Program-made: the position numbers and the translations under genes
In this document: one piece after another, positions 9,215 to 21,164 of the stretch
Numbering within the stretch: the stretch's first letter is position 1
How the letters are laid out: each line of letters starts with the position of its first letter
Source: Adiantum capillus-veneris
Lineage: Eukaryota; Streptophyta; Polypodiopsida; Polypodiales; Pteridaceae
NCBI GenBank assembly: GCA_014529385.2
Contig: CM043949.1
Span: 143,607,242-143,671,241 of the forward strand
Length of the DNA: 64,000 nucleotides
Direction: 5' to 3'
The notes under the pieces: model-generated
What the model saw: only the letters and a program-made list of their open reading frames with translations
Database searches by the model: none
What the model was told of the DNA's origin: nothing

Positions 9215-12200
9215 ATGGTAAAAAAGGTGATAGAAAAAGGAAGAGGAGTAAGGGGCCGAGATTATTCATCTAAAGTTTGGGACTTCTTAGAAATCGATGC
9301 ATTAAACTACTTCTCCGAATCATTGAAAAACCACTATCTCGAAGAACTTGTAGTTAGTCCAGCTTCCACTGCTGAACCTTTCATCAGATTATCTGACTTG
9401 TGATTTCTAAGTTTACTGTTTCTACGTAATCTGCGTCATTCAATAATGAGGGGTAGTGGCGTCACCCTGGAAATGCTGATGTTGCTGGCGATACCAATTT
9501 TTATGCATTGCCTGAGTTACAAAAATTCGATTGATAGGGGTTTTGTATTAGCAAAAGTCATTGATGGAGGTGAGGGGATAAGAAAGAAACAGACGGAAAA
9601 TTATGGCAATTTCTCCTACGATTGCTTCCTCCAATTCAAGAGATTTTTATCCGTCGGAAGAGATGGGAAGAGAGAAATACTGGAGCCCTACTACTTAGGT
9701 TTGAACAAAGATATTTCAATTTCTGCAAGTTCTTCAAAGGAGGAAAGAGAAATCCGTTATGATGTCACGACTCCCTTGCCTTCCGGTAGGTGGAAGGCAC
9801 GCATAATGAGGAGGGATTCCCTACTATTTGGCGGGATAGATTCAAGGGAAAACTGAAGGGATTCAAGTGGTTCGTGGGGTAGGTATCTGCAAGATTTAGT
9901 TAGGTTTTTTCAAATTCTATAAAAACTTGGTAGTTTCCAAAAACGGAAGTGACTGCCACCAAAACAATTTTGATTCGTTGCTTCTCCGGGAAATCTGTGA
10001 CAAGCAAGATCTGGGTCGGTTACAAGCAATACGGTTGGGAAACAATTCATTAAGTTCCGTAGTATTGTACCCCTTTGAATCTGAATCCGCAGATTCAGCC
10101 GATCCCCGGAGGGACGGATCGGCATTTCCCTCTGAGCAAGAAGTCTTTTCCAACTTGTATTCGTTTACGTCTCGTGAGAAAACAATATTGTTTCGCAACT
10201 CTATATCTGGATTAGATTATGGAGAAGATGAGGGAGGCTTTCCCGTTCTACATGCTTATTCACAAGTTAGAAATCAATTAATAAACCGACTCACCAACTT
10301 CCTTTCGATAATTAGGAAATCAAACCTTCCTCTTGGTGGGAAAATAGTTATTGACGTCAGTAATAGGATCAAATCCGAGAGAGTCTTTTTTCCATCGGGA
10401 ATGAAAAAAAATATGCCGTTTACCAAAATATCTGGCAAGAAACTTAGGTTAGCAAGTGGCGGATACTTCGACTTCGTTGAGATTTTCCCAACCTATTTTA
10501 AAGCATCCTTAGAGATACCTAGGGAAACAACTAATCAAAATGGAAATACTAATTTTTTAGACGAATTGGAAGGAGGGGGGAACCTAGATTCAATTTATTC
10601 TCTAGTTAGATTATATGGGCGAAATAGAATCATACCTCTCTACTCAACATACATATTTCTTCTCCACGATTATTTTTGTGCGTTATCCACTGAATATTTC
10701 TTCCGAATCAAATATTGGTTGGATGGCTGGACGGGTGGCAGAGTATACATCAGTTTCACGGGAATTGCAACTGAAGAAACAGTATTCAAGTGGAAGGATG
10801 ACGTAGAGCGTCTATCGAACGAATATGTTACCTCCCATATTGGTCAGTGTAGGAATGTTCAATCAAATCTGTATAGACGGCTCGATGCAACACGGAATTT
10901 GTATGTTTCGCCTGTTAAGAAATTCTTGGAGAAGCAATGAAGTACAACTTGGCAGAATTAATCTGCCGTGTGTCACTAGTGGGAAACGAGTTGCTAAATA
11001 AGACTGGTGTCAGTCTCCGTAGTACCAATAGACATACCAAGAAATATTTTCACCGATTTCTCGATGTGTTATTTCTTTCCAAAATGATTGTTGCTGAGGC
11101 TACTCGCCAGAAAATTCTGATAGATACCGTTGATTACTGCATCGAAAAATTGGACGACATAGATTTTGAAAAATTGAACAAAATGGATCGTATTGAGCTT
11201 GATTTTTTCTCAAGTTTATCCGATGGTTACATTGACGAAGAGATACTTCTTTTCAAAACAATTCTTGAAGAAAGAAAAAGTTTCTTAGTCGAGTCTAGAC
11301 TGTTAACAAGTGAAAAATCGGTAGGCTCCTCGACTGCGCTAAAACCTGCGTCGAATTTCACCTCTCTCGGGTTGTCTTGCATCGAAGCTATCCGAGCAGG
11401 ATTCTCGGGTGAGGCTCTTTCTATTATGGGGAGACAAAATTGGAATCTGTTTGTGTGTGATTTAAGCCGTGGGGGAATTCAATTAGGAATATTGGTGAGA
11501 GTCTTCCAAAAAACATTTCCGATCAAATGGATGAAATAAACAACTCACCTATACGGAGCCGGGCTGGAAACAACTTTATCCAGAGAATCAAAAGGGTTTC
11601 TTCGTCGGGAACTGTAGCAATAGTTATCTCGACGTGTTAGAAAACTTTTATTTGAGCTCCGACGAGAAAGCCATCTCCTCATCTGATATCCTTTCACTTA
11701 TTCACCTCCAATTGTCAGATTCGTTATCATCCAATTTTTCGAAACAAACGGCAGGGGAGGTAGCTGATCACTTACTCACACCAATTCAACTTATTTCGCC
11801 TAACCTGCATGAATCCGCGACCATAGTAACTCATTTGGATGGACTTCCCAATTCTATTTCGGATCTGAATGGGTTACTGGCAAGTTTGAGCTCATCCCCC
11901 CGTGAAGCGACAGACTCGTTCCTATTTTCGTGTAGTAATGATGGAGTTTCTTTGGAGGAGGCGTCGAGAAACTCCGACTCGTGGTCGGATCATCAGCGAA
12001 CCCAACCTCGTCGGAATCTGCTGGTATTAGATCGAGTCAATTCGGAGAAGTTTTTCAAAGATGGATTAGACTCGAGAAATGGTTCCCCCACGAGTCAAGT
12101 CTATCGAAACGGGTTGTCTATTGAGTATTTTTGGGAACCGAAAAAATTGGATACACCTTATTGGTCGCTAAGATTCTCATTATTCAATGGCGTAACATCA

Positions 12201-15200
12201 AGATTTATAGCGGGATCAATTGGGAGGATGTTACCCGCCAAGATGCGGGGTTCGCAGATTCATCTGCCCGGGAAGAAGCTACTTGCCCGTCCCATTTCAT
12301 CAATTTCAATGAATTATCAGAAGATTTGAACAGATATAAGATCTCTTGGATTTTCTGGAGAGACAGTATCGGCGAAAATTGGAGCTTATTGGGAGATTAT
12401 ATACCCCTGTTTTTTACCCCCACCTGGTGGAGATACTTCTGCGATCTAATTACAAAAGCATATCCGGAAATAGTACTTAAGATAAGTTACGACTCAAATC
12501 ATGATCTTCGTAGAATTTCTGAAGGAATTGCTAGGGGTTTAGTAGGTAGCGCGAAGGGCTATTTACTCCGAAGCCTGCAAAGGCTAGGATTGATATTCGG
12601 AAACAATTCTATTAATACTATATCATCCGAGACAGATCTTCTCATTCTCGAAAAAATCCCTGATAAAGCGGAGATTTTACATCCGGGGGAATGGTCGGTA
12701 TCTCAATTTTCCAATAGGCCTATCTCCTATTGCTGCATCCTCTCAATATTACTTGTTCTCCTGTCATTGAAACATCCTTTGTCTGCCGTTTCGGGTTCCA
12801 ATTCCTTTCATTTGTGGAAACGTTTTGCTACTATTGACTATTTAACAGACCCAATGCGTGGATCCTATTTGAGAAAGGTAATGTATTCCCCCCCGACAAG
12901 CTAAATGTTAACAAGAGATCTACTAATTCATTCTCTCAATAGATTCTTGAATTGTGTAAGTAATATACTTTTTTTCCTTTTCGTGAAAAATGAAATTGAT
13001 TCGTGGATATTTCGTAGAGAAAGCTCTGATATTTTAGATAGTAATAAAGAACTACTGACTCAACATTTGGTAACGACTAAGATTCTCTACAGGTATGCAT
13101 CGAAATCAAAATTCAATTATGATTTATCGAGCAACAAGATTTTTCATGAACCTTACCCGCAAGATAGATCCAACGTTTTGGCATACTTACTTCAATTCTG
13201 GCAAAATGATCTATTGGGTCACAAGATTCGTAAGTTGGATCCTGCGGAGAAGTGGGCTTTTTCCGCCCTTGGAGAGATATTCTATTTTCGGCAACAACAA
13301 GGCGAAGAGACAGTCTACTAAATATGCCATGTCGTGACATACCTATTTCACTCCAATCGGGATTATTACCATCCAAAGGAATTTTGCTAGTAGGACCTGT
13401 AGAAACTGGCAGATCCTCTCTTATTAGAGATGTAGCATCCAACTCCTACTTTCCAGTGGTGAAACTACCACTCAAAAAATTCATATACAACCGATCTTTT
13501 TTCAATAATGTACGTGGAAATTTCATCTCGAAAGAGAGCGTACACCGATTAAATATCGTCTTTGAAATAGCGAAAGAAATGTCTCCTTGTACATTATGGA
13601 TTCAAGATATTCATGAATTGAATATTTGTCGTTCGTATAATAAGCTAGAAGCTGATCCCAAATTTCTACTTTGCCAAATATTGAAGAGTATTGGTCACAA
13701 GCTCGGCAACTCCGACATCCGCGAGAATGTCGTTATTGCCACGACTCACGTACCTGCGAGGATAGATCCAGCTTCAGTAGCTCCGAATCGGTTAAACTAA
13801 TTAATAAATTTTCGGAGGTCCAATGGGCGTCAACGTCAGAAAGAATTGTCAATTCTATTACGTATCAAAGGTTTCGAGGTAGGGGCTAATCCGACTCTTC
13901 TTGAGAGTACTGTGTCTGGAACTGCAGGTTATAGTAAACGAGATTTACTTCTTCTCGCTAATGAAGCGTTATTGATAGGTACTTCCAAAGGGAGAAAGTT
14001 TGTATGTAGCAACACAATTGGATTAGCTTTGCATAGGCAACATTCGACTGTTAGTGATATGGGCAATGAGATGGAATCTAATTCTGAATGGGAAATCTCT
14101 TCCTACAAGATGGCAGAAGTAAAGAATAGTTTGACAGATATTTCTCTCACAACTTTTCCATTTATTGGTCGTGACGAGTTAAAAATGCGATTTTATTACT
14201 TGTCTAACTGGTATGTGGAACCTTCAACAACCGAATCAACAATTGATGAATTCACTATGTTTTTTGCATCTCCCAGAGCTAATAGCCAAATTAGTAGCTC
14301 GCGATTCGTTCCAAATGGATAGGGGAAAAGAAGATAATTTCATTGTTATCGACAAACTCGTAGAGAATGACTTAAACCTAGCTTGTGGCGTCCTAGAAAA
14401 CCTCTCGAATAATTTCCCACGTCCGGAAATTTGTAGGGGAGAGAGCCGGCGCAGTAATAGTTTTCCTCCCCCTCTTCCTATTGGAAAACCCAAGTATTGC
14501 TCAGGTGTAACCTCTCTAAGTCGCTCTTCCAAATCTCTGAAAAGAGGGAGAATTAGTAGTCTAACCGATTTCGAGATGCAACAGTCACCCGAATTAAGAA
14601 ACTCAGCGGCAGAGATATCGCGTGAGATTACTTGGTCCCGCAAGGCTTGGCGTCTCCGTTTCCTGCGAAGCGGGACTTACGAATTGATGGGGGTATTATC
14701 CGAACCCAACCATTTGTATAACTTAATTCTTCTTTACTACAATCAGAATTACATACCCCAACAAGATTTTGAATTCAGTAAGATTAGGGGAAAGAGAAGT
14801 AAGTGGCGCGAGAAAAGCGGGTATCTTTTCAGCTTCGAGAAATCTGTCACTAATGGAACAGATAATTCCATTAAAAGATTGGAAAACCGATTGGATAATA
14901 TGTTGTTACGTGAGCAATTTCTCGAATTGGGAATCTCTGGCGATTCATCTAATGAGTATGAAACACATTGTGATCGATTGAATGAAATGACTCGACTCTT
15001 CGGGGGGCGCTTCATCTGGGACCCCATGCTTCTGTTCCAGCCAGACCCTAACATTCCTTCCCTGCGCCGCAACTTGTTGTCAACGAAAGAACTGGCACGG
15101 AGGCTTCACACCATTTACGGTATGAGAAGGCAGCGCCTTCAGAAGATGTCAAATAATAAAATTAAAGATTTTTCCTCTATAGCGAAGAGAATCCAAAATT

Positions 15201-15560
15201 GAAACCCGACTCATCTCTCAATCGGCGGAATAATCTTCCTCTGGAAGAGGAGGAGCGAGATTCCGAATACGTCAGGGAAACCTCTTCCGTAGATATACAT
15301 CTGCAATATCCGCAGATATTTACTCCCGTTCGTTTGGGTTGCTACGCGGTAGCGGAGGATTTCCCGGAACGATTTCTTCGGTTTAGGCTTCTGGTTCATA
15401 GAAACAAATGGCTGAGACGGAACCGTTCCCCATTTCGGGATTTTCTTATTTATAATATGTTGCTTGAAACTTATGAATATCTATCCAATCCGTTTCGGTT
15501 TGTAAAGCATCACTGGATTGAACAATGAAACAATTCCTTCATGAAAGTTCGATGTCATGA
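9215..15560 (+). pseudogene. ycf2: ycf2, giant FtsH-like AAA protein, many frameshifts (IR copy 1)
   Basis: Ycf2 belongs to the plastid AAA motor associated with the TIC import machinery. Recognisable blocks run from VKKVIEKGRG to the 3' end; the AAA part has a Walker A-type GPVETGRSS near 13,395 followed by IQDIHELN and an APNR sensor-like region. Breaks include an in-frame TGA at 9,401-9,403; shifts near 9,830-9,905, 10,940, 11,537 (extra A), 12,225, 13,275 (missing G), 13,790, 14,263 and 15,172; and TAA at 12,902-12,904. Comparison with the second copy at 39.3-43.7 kb shows most shifts are copy-specific 1-nt homopolymer changes. The TGA and TAA sit in a conserved frame and are candidate U-to-C editing sites. 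The end at 15,560 assumes the TGA near 15,518 is edited. Confidence 0.88.
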
Positions 15561-16177
15561 AACAACTGTTGTTTCCTCACCTAGATACTCCCCACTCCGT
15601 TTAGATCTCTAGCCATAGAATTGGAAGCCAACTCACTCAGTAGGAGGAAGATCTCTATTTTCCTTTTACTGATACGGAAAATCTAATTATAGCATTTCAA
15701 AAAGAAAAGAAGTTGGAGAACAGTTACTATAGGAATTAGGAGTCTCTCCACTGAGAGGTAGGATTGGAAGGAGTGATATAGGTTATTCCGCAGGAATTAT
15801 GCGAACGAAGACAATTCTTTGTCTTCCCAATAACTATCCTCGATAAGATTTTGGATTTCCCCCCCCCCCCTCACCCTCCCCAAGTAGCTCCAAGGATCTC
15901 ATTGAGGCGTCGAAATCTAAGAATTTCCACTTTAAATCAATCCGGTGTATCGAATGACTGGAATGGGCCAATTAAATTAGTCAAGTGGGGGGGGGGAGAA
16001 CGGAACGTGCCAATATTCTCGTTTCCATTCGTTGGTGTCGAGGCCTAAAATAGCGCGATAGCAAACCATTCAGTGGTTGGTGGGTCACGCCAACTTGATT
16101 TGGCATATGTGTGATGTGAAATACAGCTCTCCTAATCCTAATTAGTATTAGTGGAAATTCTTGACGTAGATACGGAT
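15561..16177. other. ycf2-trnN spacer, no gene
   Basis: 617 nt with no supported gene. Long C and G tracts at 15,859-15,870 and 15,986-15,995 differ in length from the second IR copy, as expected of slippage-prone runs. Confidence 0.6.
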
Positions 16178-16248
16178 CTCCCCGGATAGGATTCGAACCT
16201 ACGACCAATCGGTTAACAGCCGACCGCTCTACCGCTGAGCTACCGGGA
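16178..16248 (-). tRNA. trnN-GUU: tRNA-Asn(GUU), one base short in acceptor stem (IR copy 1)
   Basis: The cloverleaf has anticodon loop CTGTTAA (GTT) and T arm AGGTTCGAATCCT. The 5' acceptor strand reads TCCCGG here but TCCCCGG in the intact copy at 38,594, so one C is missing and the 7-bp stem is broken. The gene is 71 nt instead of 72. The change is either an error or decay. Confidence 0.88.
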
Positions 16249-16732
16249 AAATGGTAGGGGATTCAGTCCCATACACACTTGCTTGAATACCTTTTTTCCA
16301 GAAGCCAATTCCAAATCTGGAAGGAGTTAAGCTTTCTTTGCCATTGCAAAAACTTTGCGTACTCCCTAGCCCCCATTCATTATAGGGGGGTAGTGGCGAT
16401 AGCAATCCCATTCGAATGGAGGGGCCCCCAAATCATGGGCGTGGGAGGGTGGGGGGGGGGTCAACCGGCCGAGACGAGGTCAAGATCAACCTGGCAAGCC
16501 CCTCCCAAGATTCGTATTGATCAATCACCAATGAGTGGTTTCTATTCCCCCCTTCCGGGAGGCGTAGTAGAATAGTTGCGGGATTCTTCCTCCACGTTAT
16601 TTTGAGGACTAGAATTAGGGGGAATAGAGGAAGCAAAATAGAATTAGAAAGATGGGGAAGATGAAAAATAGTCGGGAGAAATGAACGCGAATTGGAGTTT
16701 CGTGAAACGAAAGTAGCAGTTTATGGAAAAGG
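16249..16732. other. IR end: trnN-chlL spacer and IR/SSC junction
   Basis: This matches 38,105-38,593 in reverse. It holds G/C-rich runs near 16,450 and no gene. The match ends at 16,732, inside the first codons of chlL: ACG at 16,707 then AAA GTA GCA GTT TAT. This places the IR/small-single-copy junction here, so the copy has only a stub of chlL, and the ndhF stop falls inside the IR. Confidence 0.85.
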
Positions 16733-18909
16733 AAAAAAGATGAAGATTAGTACTGATGATAAAATAGCTCCAAAAATAATTATGAATAAGTAATAAGATA
16801 TCCTACCATTTTCTCCGTAACGTATAAACTCTCCTCCAAAAAAATTTAAGGCTCCGATTACGTTGACAAAACCGTCGATTCCGTAACGATCAAAATCTGA
16901 AAGTGACTTACTTAAAGATCTTAGATTACGCACAAAGCATATATCATAATAGTAATCAATATAACCCCGATTTAGTGACCAAGATTGAACAAGCAACCCA
17001 AATTTACTAACTAATTTGGTAAATCCAACTAATTTTTTAGTAATATAAAAATATTTATAACTTTTTTGTAAATAATGAAGGAAAAAAATATTCCAAAAAA
17101 AGATAAAATAAGTGAGCTACGCGAGTTTAGCAATATTTTTATATAAATATTGAAAGATTTACTAAGTTCGAAAAAGTGAACTGGATTAATTAACCACTCC
17201 GGGATAATTCAAAATTGGCAGTTTCTCCTATGAGATTAATTCCCAGTAGTCCTACTAATGTAGTGGGTATTGCAAGCATCACTAGAGAAAATGTCATGGC
17301 AGAAGACGATTCTTTAGGCTTCGGCAAGCTCTGATCGTAATGGACGTTAGTAATTCCATTTGGGTTTGCTAGATATGATGACGAAAACCCTTTGTTTTTT
17401 GTTATTCCCAATCGTACCGATGCAACATTTTGATTAATTTGATTTAGTGAAAGATTTCCTTCAGTTTCACCCCACATACTTATGGACAATGGCGCAAAAT
17501 GGTTAAAGTCAACCCAATCCGTTTTAATAGTGCAAAAATCCCCCTCGAAAGTAAGGAGATAGATACGAAACATATAAAACGCCGTAAGACCTGCTGTGCC
17601 AGAAGCTAGAATTCCAAGTGGAAGAGAACTTAACCAACTTTCGTGAATAATCTCATCTTTGGACCAAAAACAGGCTAAGGGCGGTATTCCAGATAGAGAA
17701 AGGTACCCGAAGAAAAGTAGTTCCAGTAATTGGCATGTACTTACGTAAGCCACCCATGAAAAACATGTTTTGACTCCTGTTAGGTGAATATCCAACAACT
17801 TTTTCAATTGAGTGAATTACTGAACCGGCTCCGAGAAATAATAAAGCTTTTGAATAGGCATGCGTCACGAGATGGAAGAGAGCAGATTGGTAAGCGCCGA
17901 TGCCTAGGGCTGAAACCATATATCCCAACTGAGACATGGTGGAATAAGCAAGACCCTTTTTTAGATCTCTTTGTGCAAGAGCTAATGTGGCACCCAGCAA
18001 AGCCGTTGCTCCACCAAGCCAAGAGCTGGCTTGCATCACTAAGGGAAGCGTAGAAATTAGACCATAAATTCGGGCAATGAAAAAAATCCCGGCAGCTACC
18101 ATAGTAGCTGCGTGAATAAGGGCCGATATGGGCGTGGGTCCCTCCATTGCATCTGGCAGCCATACGTGAAGCGGAAATTGAGCAGATTTAGCAACTGGAC
18201 CTGCAAGGAGTAAAAAAGCAATGATATTTGTCAAGATTGGATTGGAAAATCCAATTTCTTTTAATTTGGCAAATCAATCACACAATTCGGAAATCTCGAA
18301 ACTACCAGTTGTCCAGTAAATACCTAGAATACCTAAAAGTAATCCAAAATCTCCTATGCGGTTGGTAACAAAAGCTTTTGACAAGCATTTGCGGCACTTG
18401 ACCTAGCAAACCAAAAACCTACTAATAGATAGGAACACATTCCAACTAACTCCCAAAACACGTAAAGCTGTATTAAGTTGGGGCTGAGAACTGACCCTAA
18501 CATTGACGCGGTAAACAAACTCAAATAAGCATAAAACCTGGTATATCCCCGGTCATAACACATATAACTATCGCTATAAATCATAACTAACACGCCTACA
18601 GTGGTAACCAGTAGTGACATTACTAAAGTAAGTGAATCGACTAAAAAGCCTATTTCTACGCAAAAAGTACTTCTCGGTATCCAAATCCATAAATATTGCT
18701 GAATCGGGTTTTCACAAATTGTTCCTGAAATATGGCAAGTGACACAAACGTAGAAATAGCTAATGAAAAAACGTTGAGCAATGCGCACAGGCGATGGAAA
18801 CCCCTTGCAACTCTGGAAAAAAGAATGATAACGATCCAGTGCAACAAGAAGCTATTAATGGACACGAAGGAATAATCCAAGCGTATTCGTTTGAAAGTTT
18901 CACAGACGT
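16721..18909 (-). pseudogene. ndhF: ndhF, NDH subunit 5, frameshifted
   Basis: NdhF is a proton-pumping antiporter-like subunit (NuoL family) of the thylakoid NDH complex in cyclic electron flow. Visible blocks are NEYAWIIP at the N-terminus, [47 protein letters not shown] and a C-terminal SLNRGYIDYYYD. The likely start is ACG at 18,907-18,909, needing C-to-U editing. TGA at 18,274-18,276 sits where Arg fits (U-to-C candidate). Frameshifts occur near 18,790-18,820, at 18,374 (AAAGCTTTTG lacks a G), near 17,706 and in 16,997-17,200. Length ~2.19 kb is normal. The stop at 16,721-16,723 overlaps the IR junction. Confidence 0.88.
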
Positions 18910-19180
18910 AGTCAACTCCAAATTTAATTTGTTGCTACTTCCCGACGGGGGGGGGGGGGAAGTGTAAGAGCATTACTAGATGGAATGTATGCAGACAAAA
19001 TAATTGATTTTTGAGTAAAAAAGAAAAAGAGACTCAATAATTTTGATTTCATGAAAGAAGCAACAATCAAAAAACTTGACAGTATTTGCACGTGACCGAG
19101 ATACTTATTCGAGTTGTAAAATTTGGAAACGAATCAACTCGCTTTGTGAACGAATTTTTTTCTTTCTCGGGGGAGGAAAT
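18910..19180. other. ndhF-rpl21 divergent spacer
   Basis: AT-rich, with a G-run near 18,948-18,959. No gene is seen. A GGGAGG stretch at 19,170-19,176 is a likely ribosome-binding site for rpl21. Confidence 0.5.
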
Positions 19181-19563
19181 ATGGAAAAATGGAAAGAGAG
19201 AGTCAGAATTGGTGGATACGCAATTATTGATATTGGAGGAAAACAACTACGAGTACAACCGGGAAGATTCCACGATGTTCGTCATTTTCCCTCAAATTTA
19301 AATACACGGGATCTGACACAAAAGTATCCATGGGTCGAGTCTTGCTTATTCGTGACGGATCTAAAATAGATATTGGTTCTCCGTGGCTAGCGAATGCAGT
19401 TGTCAAGGGACGGATCTTACATAACTGTTTCGAAGATAAATTGGTAATAAAAAAGATTTTTTCCAAAAGAAAAACGTGAGGGAGTCGAGGATGCAGAGGA
19501 AGTATAATTAGATTTGCAATTGATTCCATCCATTTTAATTGTAGTAATGCAACTAACAAATAA
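19181..19563 (+). pseudogene. rpl21: rpl21, ribosomal protein bL21, one frameshift and an in-frame TGA
   Basis: bL21 is a large-subunit ribosomal protein that is plastid-encoded in ferns and many early land plants. The ATG at 19,181 follows GGGAGG closely. The sequence shows [18 protein letters not shown], then in another frame [17 protein letters not shown], and GRILHNCF. One base is missing near 19,310. TGA at 19,477-19,479 falls in a basic C-terminus where Arg is expected (KKT-R), so U-to-C editing to CGA would extend the frame through IIRFAIDSI to the TAA at 19,561-19,563. The length, ~127 codons, is near the family norm. Confidence 0.8.
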
Positions 19564-19754
19564 TTGCATAGGTAAGTCAAATTACTAAGATACTTGAAAG
19601 ATTGATGCATCGATGCAAAGTTTTTTTTTTTATTTGATATCTGTCCCTCTTTGTTATTTGTCCACTTTTCTATCCATTATATTCATTCTACTGATACATA
19701 TCAACATAACTGGTAATTGCAAAGAGAAAAAGCTACAAGAATACTCAATAGAAT

Positions 19755-19952
19755 ATGGCCGTTCCGAAGAAACGTACTTCTGCATCAATGAAGAAAATTC
19801 GTAATCATAGCTGGAAAATTAAATCAGTGGAAAAGTCGTTGAAATCTTTTTCTTTGGCTCAATCTGTTTTAAGCGGACGTTCAAAAAGTTTTATTATGGA
19901 ACTGAAAAAAAACCTTCCAGAAAAATTAGTACTATTCTATATTCCCGGGTAG
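19755..19952 (+). CDS. rpl32: rpl32, ribosomal protein bL32
   Basis: A 65-residue basic protein starting MAVPKKRTS, the signature of plastid bL32 in the large ribosomal subunit, with SLAQSVLSGRSKSF further on. The frame is intact with an ATG start. It lies between rpl21 and trnP as in other ferns. The C-terminus is slightly longer than in many plants, so the stop may be correct or shifted; I have no test for that here. Confidence 0.9.
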   Translation: MAVPKKRTSASMKKIRNHSWKIKSVEKSLKSFSLAQSVLSGRSKSFIMELKKNLPEKLVLFYIPG

Positions 19953-20587
19953 TTGTTTGACAGATATGTAGAAGAGTGAACAAACAGTTAAAAAACCACA
20001 AAATTAGCATAATTCCTTGACAGGAACTGACAAAATTTGACATATTAATAATCTACAATTTTTATTCCCCCCGGAAATATAGAAAAATTGGGTGAAATTT
20101 GAAAATATTTTGTATAACAGTTATAGTATGGATAATCAGTGACGTAATCGCCTTTATCAATCAACTTCAAGCAATTGGTGTATGTTAATCTATTTTTGGA
20201 AATATTGAGTTTAAGGATGAAATGACCTCCCTATTAGAACAAAGATATATCCCAAATAAAATTTAAATGTTATTTCACGTCAATGTAAGAATTTGACCGA
20301 TCTTAAAGCATATTGTGAGAGCGCAAGATACAGGGAATTTCTTAGACTTCCATACCACAAATTTAGAAAATAGAAAGAAATAAATCAAGGAAAAAAAAAG
20401 AAGGGGGGGTTATAACTCCTTCCTTTTTTAAGATTTTCCCTCGTTAGTTTAATTTAACCTATTTATGTACAAACACATAAGCCACGTAACACTCGCTTTA
20501 AACTAAGCCGTAGTGTGGGTCTCTGTGCAGTGTTATAACATGCACGATGTTACGACATTTCTATAGATAGAAAGGGCTCGTCTACGT
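19953..20587. other. rpl32-trnP spacer, no gene
   Basis: 635 nt of AT-rich sequence. TTGACA at 20,016 and a nearby TTGACATATTAAT are promoter-like but no transcript can be assigned. An A-run is followed by a G-run near 20,391-20,408. Confidence 0.5.
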
Positions 20588-20661
20588 TCGGAATAGCAGG
20601 ATTTGAACCTGTGACCTCCATCACCCCAAGATGGCGCGCTACCAAACTGCGCCATATTCCG
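20588..20661 (-). tRNA. trnP-GGG: tRNA-Pro(GGG)
   Basis: Minus-strand cloverleaf with acceptor CGGAATA/TATTCCG and anticodon loop TTGGGGT giving GGG. The second plastid proline tRNA is kept in bryophytes, ferns and gymnosperms and lost in flowering plants, so it supports a fern-grade source. A short (CTAT)n tract follows at 20,663-20,680. Confidence 0.88.
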
Positions 20662-20885
20662 TATATCTATCTATCTATATACACGATTATATCTACCCAT
20701 CTGGTTTAGATTAAGATGTTTTTTATTTTTAATAAATGAACTAACTAAATAAGTGATTAATCTTCTTATTTCTTAACCTATATGCATTTCAAAACTTCTG
20801 TTACATCTTATCAAACTATGTAACAGTTGACTTATCGGTCCGAACCAATATACAATTAAGTATGTATTTGTTTCTATTTTGATAA

Positions 20886-20965
20886 GCCGCTATGGTGAAA
20901 TAGGTAGACACGCTGCTCTTAGGAAGCAGTGCCAAAGCATCTCGGTTCGAATCCGAGTAGCGGCA
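20886..20965 (+). tRNA. trnL-UAG: tRNA-Leu(UAG)
   Basis: Class II tRNA with a variable arm. Acceptor GCCGCTA pairs with TAGCGGC, the anticodon loop CTTAGGA carries TAG, and the T arm is CGGTTCGAATCCG. It lies just upstream of ccsA, its usual place in the small single-copy region. Confidence 0.93.
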
Positions 20966-21164
20966 CGTGAAATAGTGAAATAAAAAAAAAAAAGACAAAT
21001 TGTAAACTACCTTGATTACTTAGAAAATAAAGTCACCGACTTTATTGGTGATAATCCACTCTAAAGTGATTAATTCGTAATAAATTAAAAGAATAAATTA
21101 CTGGTCTCCCTCAATTACGACATATACAGGCATAGAGTACATATTTGTTAATATTTCGTTTGTG

